Shown one piece after another: positions 8,649 through 17,681 of a stretch of DNA of 64,000 nucleotides. The stretch lies in the NCBI RefSeq assembly GCF_007923295.1, contig NZ_VOIR01000014.1, forward strand, positions 287,825 through 351,824, written 5' to 3'. The translations under genes were made by a program, and so were the position numbers. The notes beneath the pieces were generated by a model that saw only the letters and a list, made by a program, of their open reading frames with translations, did not search any database and was not told the origin of the DNA. The stretch's first letter is position 1. Each line of letters opens with the position of its first letter. Source of the stretch: Agrococcus sediminis (lineage in GTDB: Bacteria; Actinomycetota; Actinomycetes; Actinomycetales; Microbacteriaceae).

Positions 8649-9413
8649 GTGCGCCTCGACATCATCACGATCTTCCCGGAGTTCTTCGGGGTGCTCGACG
8701 TCTCGCTGCTCGGACGGGCCCGCCGCGACGGGCTGCTCGAGCTGGGCGTGCACGACCTGCGGCAGTGGACCCACGACCGGCACCGCACCGTCGACGACAC
8801 CCCCTACGGCGGCGGCGCCGGCATGGTCATGCGGCCCGAGCCGTGGGGCGAGGCCTTCGACGCGCTCCTCGGCCCGTCGGACGACGGCGCGGGGTCGGAT
8901 GCGCTGGTCGTGTTCCCGACGCCCGCGGGCGTGCCCTTCACCCAGGCGCTCGCCCGGCAGCTCGCCGCCGAGCCGCGCATCGTCTTCGCGTGCGGCCGCT
9001 ACGAGGGCATCGACGCGCGCGTCGCCGAGCACGTCGCGGGCCGCGCGCGCGTGCTCGAGGTCAGCCTCGGCGACTACGTGCTCAACGGCGGCGAGGTCGC
9101 GGTGATGGCGATGATCGAGGCGATCGGCCGGCTCGTGCCGGGCGTCGTCGGCAATCCGGAGTCGCTCGTCGAGGAGAGCCACGAGGCGGGCCTGCTCGAG
9201 CACCCGTCGTACACGAAGCCGCAGACCTGGCGCGGGCTCGAGGTGCCGGAGGTGCTGCGCAGCGGCAACCACGCGGCGATCGCCGCCTGGCGCCACGAGC
9301 AGGCGCTCGAGCGCACGCGCCGCGTGCGCCCCGACCTGCTGCCCGCCGACGAGGCGGGGGAGGGCGGCCAGCCCTCAGCGAACACCCGGGCGCGCCCTGC
9401 CGCCGATCGGTAG
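8649..9413 (+). CDS. trmD: tRNA (guanine-N1)-methyltransferase TrmD
   Basis: SPOUT methyltransferase that makes m1G37 in tRNAs and prevents frameshifting. GTG start gives [54 protein letters not shown] and [13 protein letters not shown] form the trefoil-knot SAM site, and the C-terminal helical domain ([24 protein letters not shown]) binds tRNA. 254 aa is normal plus a short tail. Three nt after rimM. The TAG stop at 9411-9413 is also the first half of the next gene's -10 box. Confidence 0.97.
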   Translation: MRLDIITIFPEFFGVLDVSLLGRARRDGLLELGVHDLRQWTHDRHRTVDDTPYGGGAGMVMRPEPWGEAFDALLGPSDDGAGSDALVVFPTPAGVPFTQALARQLAAEPRIVFACGRYEGIDARVAEHVAGRARVLEVSLGDYVLNGGEVAVMAMIEAIGRLVPGVVGNPESLVEESHEAGLLEHPSYTKPQTWRGLEVPEVLRSGNHAAIAAWRHEQALERTRRVRPDLLPADEAGEGGQPSANTRARPAADR

Positions 9414-9416
9414 CCT
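9411..9416 (+). promoter_or_regulatory. -10 box of the four-helix membrane protein gene
   Basis: TAGCCT, 7 nt before ATG 9424. The first three bases are the trmD stop codon. Confidence 0.45.
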
Positions 9417-9423
9417 CGGGGGC

Positions 9424-10065
9424 ATGGCCACGAGCGCGAGCACCCCCGGCAGCCGGCGCCCGGCAGCGAACGGTGCCGACCGCCCCTGGCCGCTGCGCGC
9501 CTTCTTCTGGACGATGGTGGCCTCGATCATCGCGCTGCCCGCGTGGATCATGTTCGGCCGCGGGCTCGCCGGTGCGCCGCTCGGCGACGCGCTGCTGCTG
9601 CAGGCCTTCCTCGGCCCGGGCCTCGCGCTGCTCATCGGCCTCGTCGTGGGGCTCACCGTCGCGCGCAAGGAGGTGCGCCGGCCGCGCGCCGTCACGTGGC
9701 GCGACGTGCGCCTCATCGGCCCCTGGCTGCTCGTCATCGCGCTCATGGGCCTCACGGTGGTCGACACCGCCGGCGGCCGCACCGGCAGCGCGCTCACCGC
9801 CTGGCTCGGCGACGGCTGGCTCACCGCATCCCAGTCGTTCACCGCCATCGCCGTGATGGCGACCATCATCGGCGGCGCGGTGCTCGCGTGGCTCCAGGTG
9901 CTCGAGCTCGGCCGCGAGACGCGCGCCCGCGTCGAGCGCGTCGTCGCCGACCTGCAGGCGCCCGTCATCGAGCAGCGCGCCCGCCAGGAGGACGCCGCCT
10001 TCGAGCGCATCGACGGCCCGCAGGCGGGCCGCGTCATCCGCATCGAGGACGACGACCGGCGCTGA
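9424..10065 (+). CDS. Conserved membrane protein with four predicted TM helices
   Basis: A 213-aa protein with four hydrophobic segments: residues about 20-42 ([19 protein letters not shown]), 55-80, 95-118 ([17 protein letters not shown]) and 135-160 ([20 protein letters not shown]), and a charged, Arg/Glu-rich C-terminal 55 residues likely in the cytoplasm. No catalytic motif is visible and I do not recognise the family. It lies between trmD and rplS with its own predicted leaderless promoter, so it may be separately expressed from the translation operon. Confidence 0.75.
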   Translation: MATSASTPGSRRPAANGADRPWPLRAFFWTMVASIIALPAWIMFGRGLAGAPLGDALLLQAFLGPGLALLIGLVVGLTVARKEVRRPRAVTWRDVRLIGPWLLVIALMGLTVVDTAGGRTGSALTAWLGDGWLTASQSFTAIAVMATIIGGAVLAWLQVLELGRETRARVERVVADLQAPVIEQRARQEDAAFERIDGPQAGRVIRIEDDDRR

Positions 10066-10234
10066 CGCCGCGCTCGGGTTCGCGCCGGGCATCCGCGTGT
10101 GGCAGAATGGCCCGTTGGTGCCATGCACTGCTCCCGCTCTCGAGCGGCCTCTGCCACAGGGGAGAGCACACCGGCACCCCACCCCGAACCCAGAACGCGG
10201 CCGACCTGTGGCGGCTGCAGAGAGCGATACCGCC
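10066..10234 (+). promoter_or_regulatory. rplS promoter and leader
   Basis: The 169-bp gap holds a TTCGCG-like -35 (10079-10084) and CAGAAT -10 (10103-10108, 18-bp spacing) inside TGTGGCAGAATGG. The leader from about 10115 to the rplS ATG at 10235 is about 120 nt. It has short GC-rich inverted segments but nothing I can match to a known L19 leader. Confidence 0.5.
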
Positions 10235-10585
10235 ATGCACATCCTCGACAAGGTCGACGCAGCCAGCCTCCGCACCGACGTCCCCGACTTCCGCCCCGGC
10301 GACAACGTCAAGGTCCACGTCAACATCATCGAGGGCTCGCGCTCGCGCGTCCAGATCTTCCAGGGCGTCGTCATCGGCCGCTCGGGCCACGGCGTCCGCG
10401 AGACCTTCACGGTCCGCAAGGTGTCGTTCCAGGTCGGCGTCGAGCGCACCTTCCCCGTGCACTCCCCGGTCATCGACCGGATCGAGCTCGTCAGCCGCGG
10501 CGACGTCCGCCGCGCGAAGCTCTACTACCTGCGCGGCCTGCGCGGCAAGGCCGCCAAGATCCGCGAGAAGCGCGACCACTCCTGA
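10235..10585 (+). CDS. rplS: 50S ribosomal protein L19
   Basis: Large-subunit protein at the 30S-50S interface. 116 aa: [41 protein letters not shown] (SH3-like fold), [21 protein letters not shown], then [17 protein letters not shown] and the basic end [18 protein letters not shown]. Length and order match the family. Monocistronic here: own promoter upstream and strong hairpin downstream. Confidence 0.98.
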   Translation: MHILDKVDAASLRTDVPDFRPGDNVKVHVNIIEGSRSRVQIFQGVVIGRSGHGVRETFTVRKVSFQVGVERTFPVHSPVIDRIELVSRGDVRRAKLYYLRGLRGKAAKIREKRDHS

Positions 10586-10591
10586 TCGACG

Positions 10592-10624
10592 CGAACGGGG
10601 CCGGCGGCATGCCGGCCCCGTTCG
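10592..10624 (+). terminator. Terminator hairpin after rplS
   Basis: Perfect 14-bp inverted repeat: arm 10592-10605 (CGAACGGGGCCGGC), 5-nt loop, arm 10611-10624. There is no T-run, as is common for GC-rich actinobacterial terminators. Confidence 0.75.
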
Positions 10625-10691
10625 TCGTGCTCGTGGCCGAATCGTGATCGACGGCGGCGCGCGCGGCGCGGGGCGGGCACGCGCTCGCACC

Positions 10692-10697
10692 TAGACT
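10692..10697 (+). promoter_or_regulatory. -10 box of lepB-rnhB
   Basis: TAGACT, 22 nt before ATG 10720. Unlike most genes here it leaves room for a purine-rich ribosome binding site (GAAAGGGCGGGG). Confidence 0.45.
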
Positions 10698-10719
10698 TGC
10701 CGAGGGCGAAAGGGCGGGG

Positions 10720-11493
10720 ATGACGGAGACGGTCGAGACCGGCGAGACGGGCCGGGGCGACGGCGGATCCGGGCGCGGCTTCCTGCTGTTCCTGCGCGAC
10801 CTGGCCGTCATCTTCCTGGTCGCGCTGCTGATCTCGTTCCTCGTGAAGACGTTCCTGATCCGGCCGTTCTGGATCCCGTCCGAGTCGATGAACGACACCC
10901 TGCAGGTCGACGACCGCATCATCGTGAGCCTCCTGACGCCGACGGTCTTCGCGATCGACCGCGGCGAGGTCGTCGTGTTCGAGGATCCGGGCGGCTGGCT
11001 GCCCGAGCCGGAGCAGGAGGAGGAGACGGGCCTCGTCGGCGCGATCGACTGGTTCCTGACCTTCGTCGGCCTCGCGCCGGAGGACGACCACGGCTACCTC
11101 ATCAAGCGCGTCATCGGCCTGCCCGGCGACCGCGTGCAGTGCTGCAACGAGTTCGGGCAGCTCACGGTCAACGGCGTGCCCATCGACGAGCCCTACCTCC
11201 ACCTCGACCTCGCCGGCCAGCCCGCGAGCTCGATGTCGTTCGACGTGACGGTGCCCGAGGGCCACCTGTGGGTGCTCGGCGACAACCGCAACCACTCGGG
11301 CGACTCCCGCGCGCACATGGACGCCCCGGGCGGCGGCTTCGTGCCCATCGCCTCCGTCGTCGGCCGCGCCGTGCTCATCTCGTGGCCCGTCGAGCGCTGG
11401 ACGTGGCTCGACAGCTACGACTCGTCCTTCGTCGGCGTCGAGCCGCAGGGCGCGGCGGTCGCCCGCGAGCTGCCGCTCGTCGTCCCGGGCTGA
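10720..11493 (+). CDS. lepB: Signal peptidase I
   Basis: Membrane serine protease (S26) that removes signal peptides. An N-terminal TM helix (residues about 23-42, FLLFLRDLAVIFLVALLISFLV) precedes the catalytic Ser56 in IPSESMNDTL; the general-base Lys129 sits in YLIKRVIGLPGD, and GDNRNHSGDSRAH is box E. The segment between Ser and Lys is enlarged (acidic PEPEQEEETG insert). 257 aa. Its TGA overlaps the ATG of rnhB by one base, so the two are translated together. Confidence 0.97.
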   Translation: MTETVETGETGRGDGGSGRGFLLFLRDLAVIFLVALLISFLVKTFLIRPFWIPSESMNDTLQVDDRIIVSLLTPTVFAIDRGEVVVFEDPGGWLPEPEQEEETGLVGAIDWFLTFVGLAPEDDHGYLIKRVIGLPGDRVQCCNEFGQLTVNGVPIDEPYLHLDLAGQPASSMSFDVTVPEGHLWVLGDNRNHSGDSRAHMDAPGGGFVPIASVVGRAVLISWPVERWTWLDSYDSSFVGVEPQGAAVARELPLVVPG

Positions 11494-12119
11494 TGCCTGC
11501 GGTCCCGACGCTCGAGCTCGAGCGGGAGCTGTGGGCGGATGCGTCCCTCGTCATCGGGATGGACGAGGTCGGCCGCGGCGCGCTCGCCGGGCCGGTCAGC
11601 GTCGGCGCGCTCGCGCTCGGCGCCGACTGCGGGCCGACGCCCGAGCACCTGCGCGACTCGAAGACGATGACCGTGCTGCGGCGCACGGCGACGGCGCCGC
11701 TCGTGCGCTCGTGGGGGGTGAGCGCCGTCGGGCACGCGACGAACGAGGAGATCGACCGGCTCGGCATCCAGGTGGCGCTCGGCCTCGCCGGCCGCCGCGC
11801 GCTCGTCGGGCTCCACGAGGCCGGCATCGACGTGCCGCGCGCCGCGATCCTCCTCGATGGCACGCACGACTGGCTCGCGCCGGCGCTGCGCGCCCCCGTG
11901 CGCACGATCCTGCGCGCCAAGGCCGACCGCGACTGCGCCTCCGTCTCGGGCGCCGCGCTCGTCGCGAAGGTCGAGCGCGACGGGCGCATGGTGGAGGCCG
12001 ATGGCGTGCACCCCGGCTACGGCTGGCACTCGAACAAGGGCTACGGCTCCGCGGCCCACCTCAGCGCGATCGCTGAGCTCGGGCCGAGCGCGCTGCACCG
12101 GCGCACCTGGCTGCACTGA
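11493..12119 (+). CDS. rnhB: Ribonuclease HII
   Basis: Removes RNA from RNA-DNA hybrids, including single ribonucleotides. 208 aa starting at ATG 11493 (TGATG overlap with lepB). The catalytic acidic residues are in IGMDEVGRGALAGPV (Asp and Glu), LRDSKTM and ILLDGTHDW; KADRDCASVSGAALVAKVERD and HPGYGWHSNKGY complete the RNase HII pattern. lepB-rnhB is a conserved actinobacterial pair. Confidence 0.96.
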   Translation: MPAVPTLELERELWADASLVIGMDEVGRGALAGPVSVGALALGADCGPTPEHLRDSKTMTVLRRTATAPLVRSWGVSAVGHATNEEIDRLGIQVALGLAGRRALVGLHEAGIDVPRAAILLDGTHDWLAPALRAPVRTILRAKADRDCASVSGAALVAKVERDGRMVEADGVHPGYGWHSNKGYGSAAHLSAIAELGPSALHRRTWLH

Positions 12120-12133
12120 CGCATCCGCGACCG

Positions 12134-12168
12134 CCGGCGCAGCGGCGCACCGCGCCGCCGCGCGCCGG
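12134..12168. terminator. Possible bidirectional terminator between rnhB and the VWA gene
   Basis: Near-perfect GC-only inverted repeat (12134-12148 against 12152-12168, one 2-nt bulge) in the 50-bp space between two convergent genes. No T-tract. Confidence 0.4.
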
Positions 12169-12170
12169 GC

Positions 12171-13994
12171 TCAGACGTCGAAGGAGCGGCGGGAGCGCCG
12201 CTGCCACAGCCACACGACGAGCGCGATGATCGCGATGAGCACGGCGCCGATCGCGACGAGCACGCCGATGAGCGCCCACGGCACGGCCGTCTGCCCGGGC
12301 TGCACCGCCTCGCCCGCCGCCTGCTCGCCGTCGGTCGGCGGCGGCGCGGTGCCCGAGAGGTCGGGCGCGCCCTGGGACTCGCCCACCACCTCGATGGTGA
12401 CGATGAGGCGCGAGGGGGTCGTGCCCGCGTCGGCGCCGAAGCCGACTGCGACGATGTGCTCGCCCGACAGCACCGCGCGCCGCACGAGGCCCGGGTTCGC
12501 GTCGAAGCGCACGGGCGCGGTGGTCGCGGCGACCGCGTCGCCCGCCTCGGGCATCGCCTGCGACCAGCGCGTGCCGTCGGCCGTGGTCGCGAGCAGCGCC
12601 GCGACATCCGCCCCCACGGGGTCGAGCACCTGCAGGATGCCCCACGCGTTCGCGGGCGCCGGAAGCGCCGGGTCGAGGCTCGCGTGCACGCGCACCGACT
12701 GGCCCCAGTCGGCCTGCACCCGGAAGAACTGGAACTCGCTCGGCAGCATCTCGGTCGTGTAGGAGCCGGGCTCGACGAGCGGCGCGTCGTTGAGGCTCGA
12801 GCCGCCCACGGCGGCGCCCGCCGCGCCGTCGGCGGGGATCGAGAGCTCCCAGCCGCGCTCCGCGTCGATCGGCGGCGGCAGCTGCGCGGCGTCGCTCGGC
12901 CACGCGTGCTCGGCGATGCGCAGCTCGAAGGGCACCGGCGAGTCGGGCGGCGTCACCACCTCGAGCCGCAGCAGCAGCTGCTCGGCGGTCGCGCACGGGT
13001 GCTGCGGCGAGCCCTCGGCGGCCGAGAGCCGGCCGGTGAAGACCGAGAAGCGGTCGTCGCCGAGCGCGATGATGTCGGTCGTGTCGCACGGCTCGCCCGC
13101 GAGGGTGCTGAGCGACGCGTCGACCTCGAGGCTGCCCTCGTGCGGCAGCCGGCCGGCGAGCCCGACGTGGATGACCGACCCGGGCCGGGTGCGCTCGACG
13201 AGGTAGTGCAGCGAGGCGACGTCGCCGCCGAGCTCGTCGACGTACTGCGTGCCGGGCACGAGCGCAGGCGCACCCTCTGCCTCGGCCACCCCGTCGATGG
13301 GCTCGCCGACGACGTCGAAGGGGCGGAACGCGCGCGTCGAGAGCCGCTCGAGCGCGTGCTGCAGGCTCGAGGCCTCCGACACGTCGAGGTAGTCGCCCCG
13401 GCCGCGGTCGGCGACGCACTGCAGCTGCTCGCGCGCCGCGTCGTCGACGTCGAAGCCGATGACGTCGATGCGCATCGCGATGTCGTTCGCCGTCAGCTCG
13501 GCCGCGACGACGCAGGGGTCGGGCTCGCAGTTGGCGATGCCGTCCGAGACGAGCAGGATCGCGCGCTGGCCGTCGTCGCCGAGGTCGGCGCCGGCCTGCT
13601 GCAGCGCGTGCCCGATCGGCGTCTCGCCGGCGGGGGAGAGGGCGTCGACGGATGCGCGGAGCGCGTCGCGGTTGTCGGTGCCGATGGGCACGAGCAGCTG
13701 CGAGTCGCTGCAGGAGGCGGCGCTCCCGAGCTCGGTCGCGCCGAAGACGCGCAGGCCCACGCGGTTGGGGTCGGGCAGCTCGCCGATCACGACGCCGAGG
13801 GCCGACTGCGCCGCGTCCATGCGCGAGGTGCCGTCGGTGGTGGGCTCGGCCATCGAGCCCGAGGAGTCGACGACGATCATGAGCCCGCCGTCGCCGGTCG
13901 ACGGCGACGTGGCGGTCGCGGGGGCGGGCTGGAGCGCGCCCGCGGCGAGCGCGAGCGCGCCGCTGAGCGCGAGCGTCAGGACGATCCGCCGCAT
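12171..13994 (-). CDS. Secreted/membrane-anchored VWA-domain protein
   Basis: A 607-aa protein with a Sec signal peptide (MRRIVLTLALSGALALAAG, cleavage near ATA), a von Willebrand factor A domain (residues about 35-220: MIVVDSSGSM MIDAS motif, then TPIGHALQQAG and ILLVSDGIANCEPDPC with the MIDAS Thr/Asp), a long beta-rich extracellular region and one C-terminal TM helix (about 572-596) ending in a basic cytoplasmic tail RRSRRS. Cysteine pairs in the VWA domain (CSDSQ, CEPDPC, LQCVAD) suggest disulfides. Such proteins usually mediate metal-dependent binding outside the cell; ligand unknown. ATG 13994 has a GGAG site upstream. Monocistronic. Confidence 0.85.
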   Translation of the reverse strand: MRRIVLTLALSGALALAAGALQPAPATATSPSTGDGGLMIVVDSSGSMAEPTTDGTSRMDAAQSALGVVIGELPDPNRVGLRVFGATELGSAASCSDSQLLVPIGTDNRDALRASVDALSPAGETPIGHALQQAGADLGDDGQRAILLVSDGIANCEPDPCVVAAELTANDIAMRIDVIGFDVDDAAREQLQCVADRGRGDYLDVSEASSLQHALERLSTRAFRPFDVVGEPIDGVAEAEGAPALVPGTQYVDELGGDVASLHYLVERTRPGSVIHVGLAGRLPHEGSLEVDASLSTLAGEPCDTTDIIALGDDRFSVFTGRLSAAEGSPQHPCATAEQLLLRLEVVTPPDSPVPFELRIAEHAWPSDAAQLPPPIDAERGWELSIPADGAAGAAVGGSSLNDAPLVEPGSYTTEMLPSEFQFFRVQADWGQSVRVHASLDPALPAPANAWGILQVLDPVGADVAALLATTADGTRWSQAMPEAGDAVAATTAPVRFDANPGLVRRAVLSGEHIVAVGFGADAGTTPSRLIVTIEVVGESQGAPDLSGTAPPPTDGEQAAGEAVQPGQTAVPWALIGVLVAIGAVLIAIIALVVWLWQRRSRRSFDV

Positions 13995-14107
13995 GGCAGC
14001 TCCGTTCCGTGCAAAGTTTCCGGTTCAGAATCTACGACCTCCGGGCTGTCCGCGGTGCGCAGCGCGCCTCAGCATCTGCGAAGCGGTCGCCCTGGGTCGG
14101 GTGGACA

Positions 14108-14113
14108 TACGAT
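14108..14113 (+). promoter_or_regulatory. -10 box of the DUF2469 gene
   Basis: TACGAT ends 6 nt before ATG 14120; no ribosome binding site. Probable leaderless start. Confidence 0.5.
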
Positions 14114-14119
14114 GGCGGC

Positions 14120-14443
14120 ATGGAACCCGAGGACATCGAGGACTACGACCGCGAGGTCGAGCTGGCCCTCTTCAAGGAGTATCGAGACGTCGTCGGCATG
14201 TTCAAGCACGTGGTCGAGACCGAGCGCCGCTTCTACCTCGCGAACGACGTGAAGGTCACCCGGCACGACGCCGGCACCGACTTCTACTTCGAGCTCGAGC
14301 TCACCGACGTGTGGGTGTGGGACATCTACCGCTCCGACCGCTTCATCAAGTCGGCGCGGGTGCTGACGTTCAAGGACGTCAACGTCGAGGAGCTCGCCTC
14401 GCGCGACCTGGAGCTGCCGAAGGACCTCGCGATCGAGGAGTGA
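14120..14443 (+). CDS. DUF2469 family protein
   Basis: A 107-aa acidic protein (MEPEDIEDYDREVELALFKEY) with the conserved VVETERRFYLANDV and DFYFELELTDVWVWDIYR segments of the actinobacterial DUF2469 family, which is consistently found between rnhB and yraN. The aromatic-rich core (YFELELTDVWVWD) suggests a compact beta fold. Function is unknown. The start is set by the leaderless promoter spacing. Confidence 0.9.
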   Translation: MEPEDIEDYDREVELALFKEYRDVVGMFKHVVETERRFYLANDVKVTRHDAGTDFYFELELTDVWVWDIYRSDRFIKSARVLTFKDVNVEELASRDLELPKDLAIEE

Positions 14444-14534
14444 CCGGCGACGGCCGCAGGGCGACGGCGGCCGTTCTCCACAGGCGGGCACCGCTCCCGC
14501 CCGCGTGCCGCCGCGCATCCGCTTCCATGCCCGC

Positions 14535-14888
14535 ATGCGAGCGAAGGATCAGCTGGGCCTCGACGGCGAGGCGGCCGCGAGCGTGCACCTCGAGCGGGCG
14601 GGCATGCGCATCATCGACCGCCGATGGCGCTGCCCGCACGGCGAGCTCGACATCGTCGCCGTCGACGGCGAGACGCTCGTCTTCGTCGAGGTGAAGACCC
14701 GCCGCGGGCTCGGCTTCGGGCACCCGTTCGAGGCGATCACGCCCGACAAGGTGCGGCGGCTGCGCACGCTCGCGGGGCTGTGGCTCTCGGCCACCGGGCA
14801 TCGCGGCCCGATCCGCATGGATGCCGTGGGCGTCATCGCGCCGCGCTCGGGCACGTGGCGGGTCGAGCACCTGCGGGGCATCGAGTGA
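14535..14888 (+). CDS. yraN: YraN family endonuclease-like protein (UPF0102)
   Basis: A 117-aa small protein with the PD-(D/E)XK nuclease-like core ELDIVAVDGETLVFVEVKTR preceded by GEAAASVHLERAGMRIIDRRWRC. ATG 14535 (MRAKDQLGLDGE) is preferred to the in-frame GTG at 14505 because family members begin at this point. The gene heads yraN-comM-dprA, with a GTGA overlap into comM. Its role is not established, but its position with DNA-uptake genes suggests DNA metabolism. Confidence 0.92.
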   Translation: MRAKDQLGLDGEAAASVHLERAGMRIIDRRWRCPHGELDIVAVDGETLVFVEVKTRRGLGFGHPFEAITPDKVRRLRTLAGLWLSATGHRGPIRMDAVGVIAPRSGTWRVEHLRGIE

Positions 14889-16396
14889 GCGGCTTCGGCC
14901 GCGCCGCGTGCGTCGCGCTGCAGGGGCTCGCGGGCGTCGGCGTGCAGATCGAGGTGCACGCCTCGGCGGGGCTGCCGCGCGTGCACATCGTCGGGCTGCC
15001 CGACCGCGCGGTGCAGCAGGCGCAGCACCGCACCTGGAGCGCCATCGCCCGCATGGGGCTCAGCGCCCCGCAGGGCAAGACCGTGATCAACCTCACGCCC
15101 GCGTCGCTGCCGAAAGCGGGCACCCACTTCGACCTGGCGATGGCCGTCGCGGTGCTGCGCACCTCCGGGGTGGTGCCGCCCGACGACGGCGAGACGGCGC
15201 TGCTGGGCGAGCTGGGGCTCGACGGCCGCCTGCGGCCGGTCGCGGGCACGCTGCCGCTCGCCCGCGCCGCGGCCGAGGCGGGCATGACCCGCGTCGTCGT
15301 GCCCACGGCGTCCGTCGACGAGGCGTCGCTCGTGGCGGGCCTGCGCGTGCTGGGTGCGCCCAGCCTCGCCCACGCGGCGGCGCTGCTCGGCGCCGAGCTC
15401 GACCCGGAGCCCGTCGAGCCCGTCACGGCGGCGCCCGCGCCGCAGCGGGAGGCGGCGGCGCTCGACCTCGCCGACGTCGTCGGCAACCGCGACGCCGTCG
15501 CCGCGCTCGAGGTCGCTGCCGCCGGCGCGCACCACCTGATGATGGTGGGGCCGCCCGGCGCGGGCAAGACGATGCTGGCGATGCGGCTGCCGGGCATCCT
15601 GCCGCCGCTCGAGCCCGAGCAGGCGCTCGAGGTCGCGTCGCTGCGCTCGCTCGCGGGCGAGCCCCCGCCCGCGACGCTCGACGTCGTGCCGCCGTTCGAG
15701 CAGCCGCACCACTCGGCGACCGCGGCAGCGCTCATCGGCGGCGGCTCGGGCACGATCCGGCCCGGCGCCGCGGCCCGCGCCACGCACGGCGTGCTCTTCC
15801 TCGACGAGGCGCCCGAGTTCCCGCGCACCGTGCTCGACATGCTGCGCCAGCCGCTCGAGTCGGGCACCATCACGATCCACCGCGCGGCGGGCGTCGCCGC
15901 CTTCCCCGCGCGCTTCCAGCTGCTGCTCGCCGCCAACCCGTGCCCGTGCGGGCTCTTCGGCACCGGCGACTGCACGTGCGCGCCGCAGCAGCGGCGGCGC
16001 TACTTCGGCCGGCTCTCCGGTCCGCTGCTCGACCGCGTCGACCTCCACGTGCGCGTCGACCGCGTCGCGCCCGGTCTCGACGGCGACCGGCGGACGACGG
16101 CGGATGCGTCGGCGCGGGTCGCCGAGGCCCGCGCCCGCGCTGCGCGCAGGCTGGCCGGCACCGGCTGGACGGCGATGGGCCACGTGCCGGGCCCGTGGCT
16201 GCGCCGCAGCCTCCCGCTCGACGCGAGCCTGCTCGAGCCGCTGGTCGTCGCGGTCGAGCGGGGCGCGCTGACGATGCGCGGCATGGACCGCGCCGTGCGC
16301 GTCGCGTGGACGATGGCCGACCTCGACGGCGCCGACGCGCCCACGCGCGCCCACATCGGTCGAGCGCTCGCCCTCAGGAAGGGGATCCCGGCATGA
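14885..16396 (+). CDS. comM: YifB/ComM-type Mg chelatase-like AAA+ ATPase
   Basis: A 503-aa AAA+ protein starting at GTG 14885, overlapping yraN by 4 nt. Order: N-terminal Lon-S5-like ChlI domain (QIEVHASAGLPRVHIVGLPDRAVQ), Walker A GPPGAGKTM, Walker B LFLDEAPEF, then NPCPCGLFGTGDCTCAPQQ (four-Cys Zn-like segment typical of ComM) and the C-terminal lid. ComM is a branch-migration helicase in natural transformation of Gram-negatives; in actinobacteria the role is presumed similar. Followed by dprA with an ATGA overlap. Confidence 0.95.
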   Translation: MSGFGRAACVALQGLAGVGVQIEVHASAGLPRVHIVGLPDRAVQQAQHRTWSAIARMGLSAPQGKTVINLTPASLPKAGTHFDLAMAVAVLRTSGVVPPDDGETALLGELGLDGRLRPVAGTLPLARAAAEAGMTRVVVPTASVDEASLVAGLRVLGAPSLAHAAALLGAELDPEPVEPVTAAPAPQREAAALDLADVVGNRDAVAALEVAAAGAHHLMMVGPPGAGKTMLAMRLPGILPPLEPEQALEVASLRSLAGEPPPATLDVVPPFEQPHHSATAAALIGGGSGTIRPGAAARATHGVLFLDEAPEFPRTVLDMLRQPLESGTITIHRAAGVAAFPARFQLLLAANPCPCGLFGTGDCTCAPQQRRRYFGRLSGPLLDRVDLHVRVDRVAPGLDGDRRTTADASARVAEARARAARRLAGTGWTAMGHVPGPWLRRSLPLDASLLEPLVVAVERGALTMRGMDRAVRVAWTMADLDGADAPTRAHIGRALALRKGIPA

Positions 16397-17613
16397 CGCC
16401 GTTCCGACTCGAGCCTGCGCGGCTGCGCGAGGCGGTCGTCCCGACGCTGCCGCCGGGCGCGGCCGAGCCCGATGACGCGGCCGTGGCCGCTCGCTTCGCC
16501 GCCGGTGCCTGGACGGTGCTGCCCGAGCCGGGCGACGGCGCCGCAGGCATCGTGCGCGAGCGGCTCGGCGCCGTGCGCGCGCTGCAGCTGCTGGTGGAGG
16601 GCGCCTCGGCCGCCGACTGGGGTCGCGAGCTCGACGACGCCGAGGATCGGCGGGCGGTGGCCGACGCGCTCGGCCGCTGGCAGCCCCGCCTCGCCGCCGA
16701 GCGCATCCTCGCCGCCTTCTCGCAGGGCGCCGCCTTCGGCCAGCGGCTCGTGACGCGCGACGACGCGCACTGGCCGGCCGGGCTCGATGACCTCGGCCCG
16801 CACGCGCCGGCCGCGGTCTGGGTGCGCGGCGACCCGGCGGCCCTGTCGGCCTGCGCGCGCTCGGCCGCGCTGGTCGGCTCGCGCGCGTCGTCGGGCTACG
16901 GCGAGCTCGTCACCGCACAGCTCGCCTCCGGGCTCGTCGCGCGCGGGTTCGCGGTCGTCTCCGGCGGCGCCTACGGCATCGACGGCGCCGGGCACCGGGC
17001 CGCGCTCGCGGCGGGAGGCACGACGGTCGCGGTGCTCGCCGGCGGGCTCGACCGCTTCTACCCGGCCGGGCACGACGAGCTGCTGCGGCGGGTCGCCTCG
17101 AGCGGTTGCGTCATCGCCGAGGCGCCCAGCGGCGTGCCGCCCACCCGCTGGCGGTTCCTCGCGCGCAACCGGCTGATCGCGGCGCTCGCGAGCGCGACGG
17201 TCGTCGTCGAGGCCGGGCAGCGGTCGGGCTCGATCAACACGGCGGGGCACGCGGCGGCCCTCGGCAGGCCCCTCGGCGCGGTGCCAGGCCCGGTCACCTC
17301 CGGCTCCAGCACCGGCTGCCACCGGCTGCTGCGCGAGTACGGCGCGGCAGTGGTCGAGCGCGCGGAGCACGTCGTCGAGCTGCTCGACGGCCCGGGGGAG
17401 GAGCAGCACGCGCTCGGCGGGCTGACGAGCGACGAGCTGCGGGTGCTCGACGCCCTGAGCGCCCGCGCGCCGCGGGGCGTCGACGAGCTGGCGGTGCGCA
17501 CGGGCATGGCGAGGGGCGACGTGGTCGCGTCGCTCGCGCTGCTCGAGCTCGGCGCGCGGGCCCTCGAGCGGGCGAGCGGCTGGGTGCGGGCGGCGCCGCA
17601 GGGGAGCGGGTGA
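16393..17613 (+). CDS. dprA: DNA-processing protein DprA
   Basis: A 406-aa Rossmann-fold protein that loads RecA on single-stranded DNA during transformation. The core is residues about 125-320: PAAVWVRGDP, ALVGSRASSGYGELV, VVSGGAYGIDGAGHRAAL, GGLDRFYPAGH, FLARNRLIAALAS and EAGQRSGSINTAGHA. A winged-helix-like C-terminus (DELAVRTGMARGDVVASLALLEL) follows. The N-terminal 120 residues are longer than usual and variable. ATG 16393 overlaps the comM stop. No other competence genes are in this window. Confidence 0.95.
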   Translation: MTPFRLEPARLREAVVPTLPPGAAEPDDAAVAARFAAGAWTVLPEPGDGAAGIVRERLGAVRALQLLVEGASAADWGRELDDAEDRRAVADALGRWQPRLAAERILAAFSQGAAFGQRLVTRDDAHWPAGLDDLGPHAPAAVWVRGDPAALSACARSAALVGSRASSGYGELVTAQLASGLVARGFAVVSGGAYGIDGAGHRAALAAGGTTVAVLAGGLDRFYPAGHDELLRRVASSGCVIAEAPSGVPPTRWRFLARNRLIAALASATVVVEAGQRSGSINTAGHAAALGRPLGAVPGPVTSGSSTGCHRLLREYGAAVVERAEHVVELLDGPGEEQHALGGLTSDELRVLDALSARAPRGVDELAVRTGMARGDVVASLALLELGARALERASGWVRAAPQGSG

Positions 17614-17669
17614 GCGGGCGCCCCGCCTCCTGCCGCGGCGCGCTGGGCGACGCCGGCGCGCCCGCTGGA

Positions 17670-17675
17670 TAGCCT
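17670..17675 (+). promoter_or_regulatory. -10 box of the phosphodiesterase gene
   Basis: TAGCCT ends 6 nt before GTG 17682. It would overlap the alternative GTG at 17676, so it favours 17682 as the start. Confidence 0.5.
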
Positions 17676-17681
17676 GTGCCC

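Noticed and set aside
10115-10234. rplS leader as an L19 autoregulatory leader
   Set aside because: No match to the known low-GC L19 leader structure that I can recognise; listed only as a leader.
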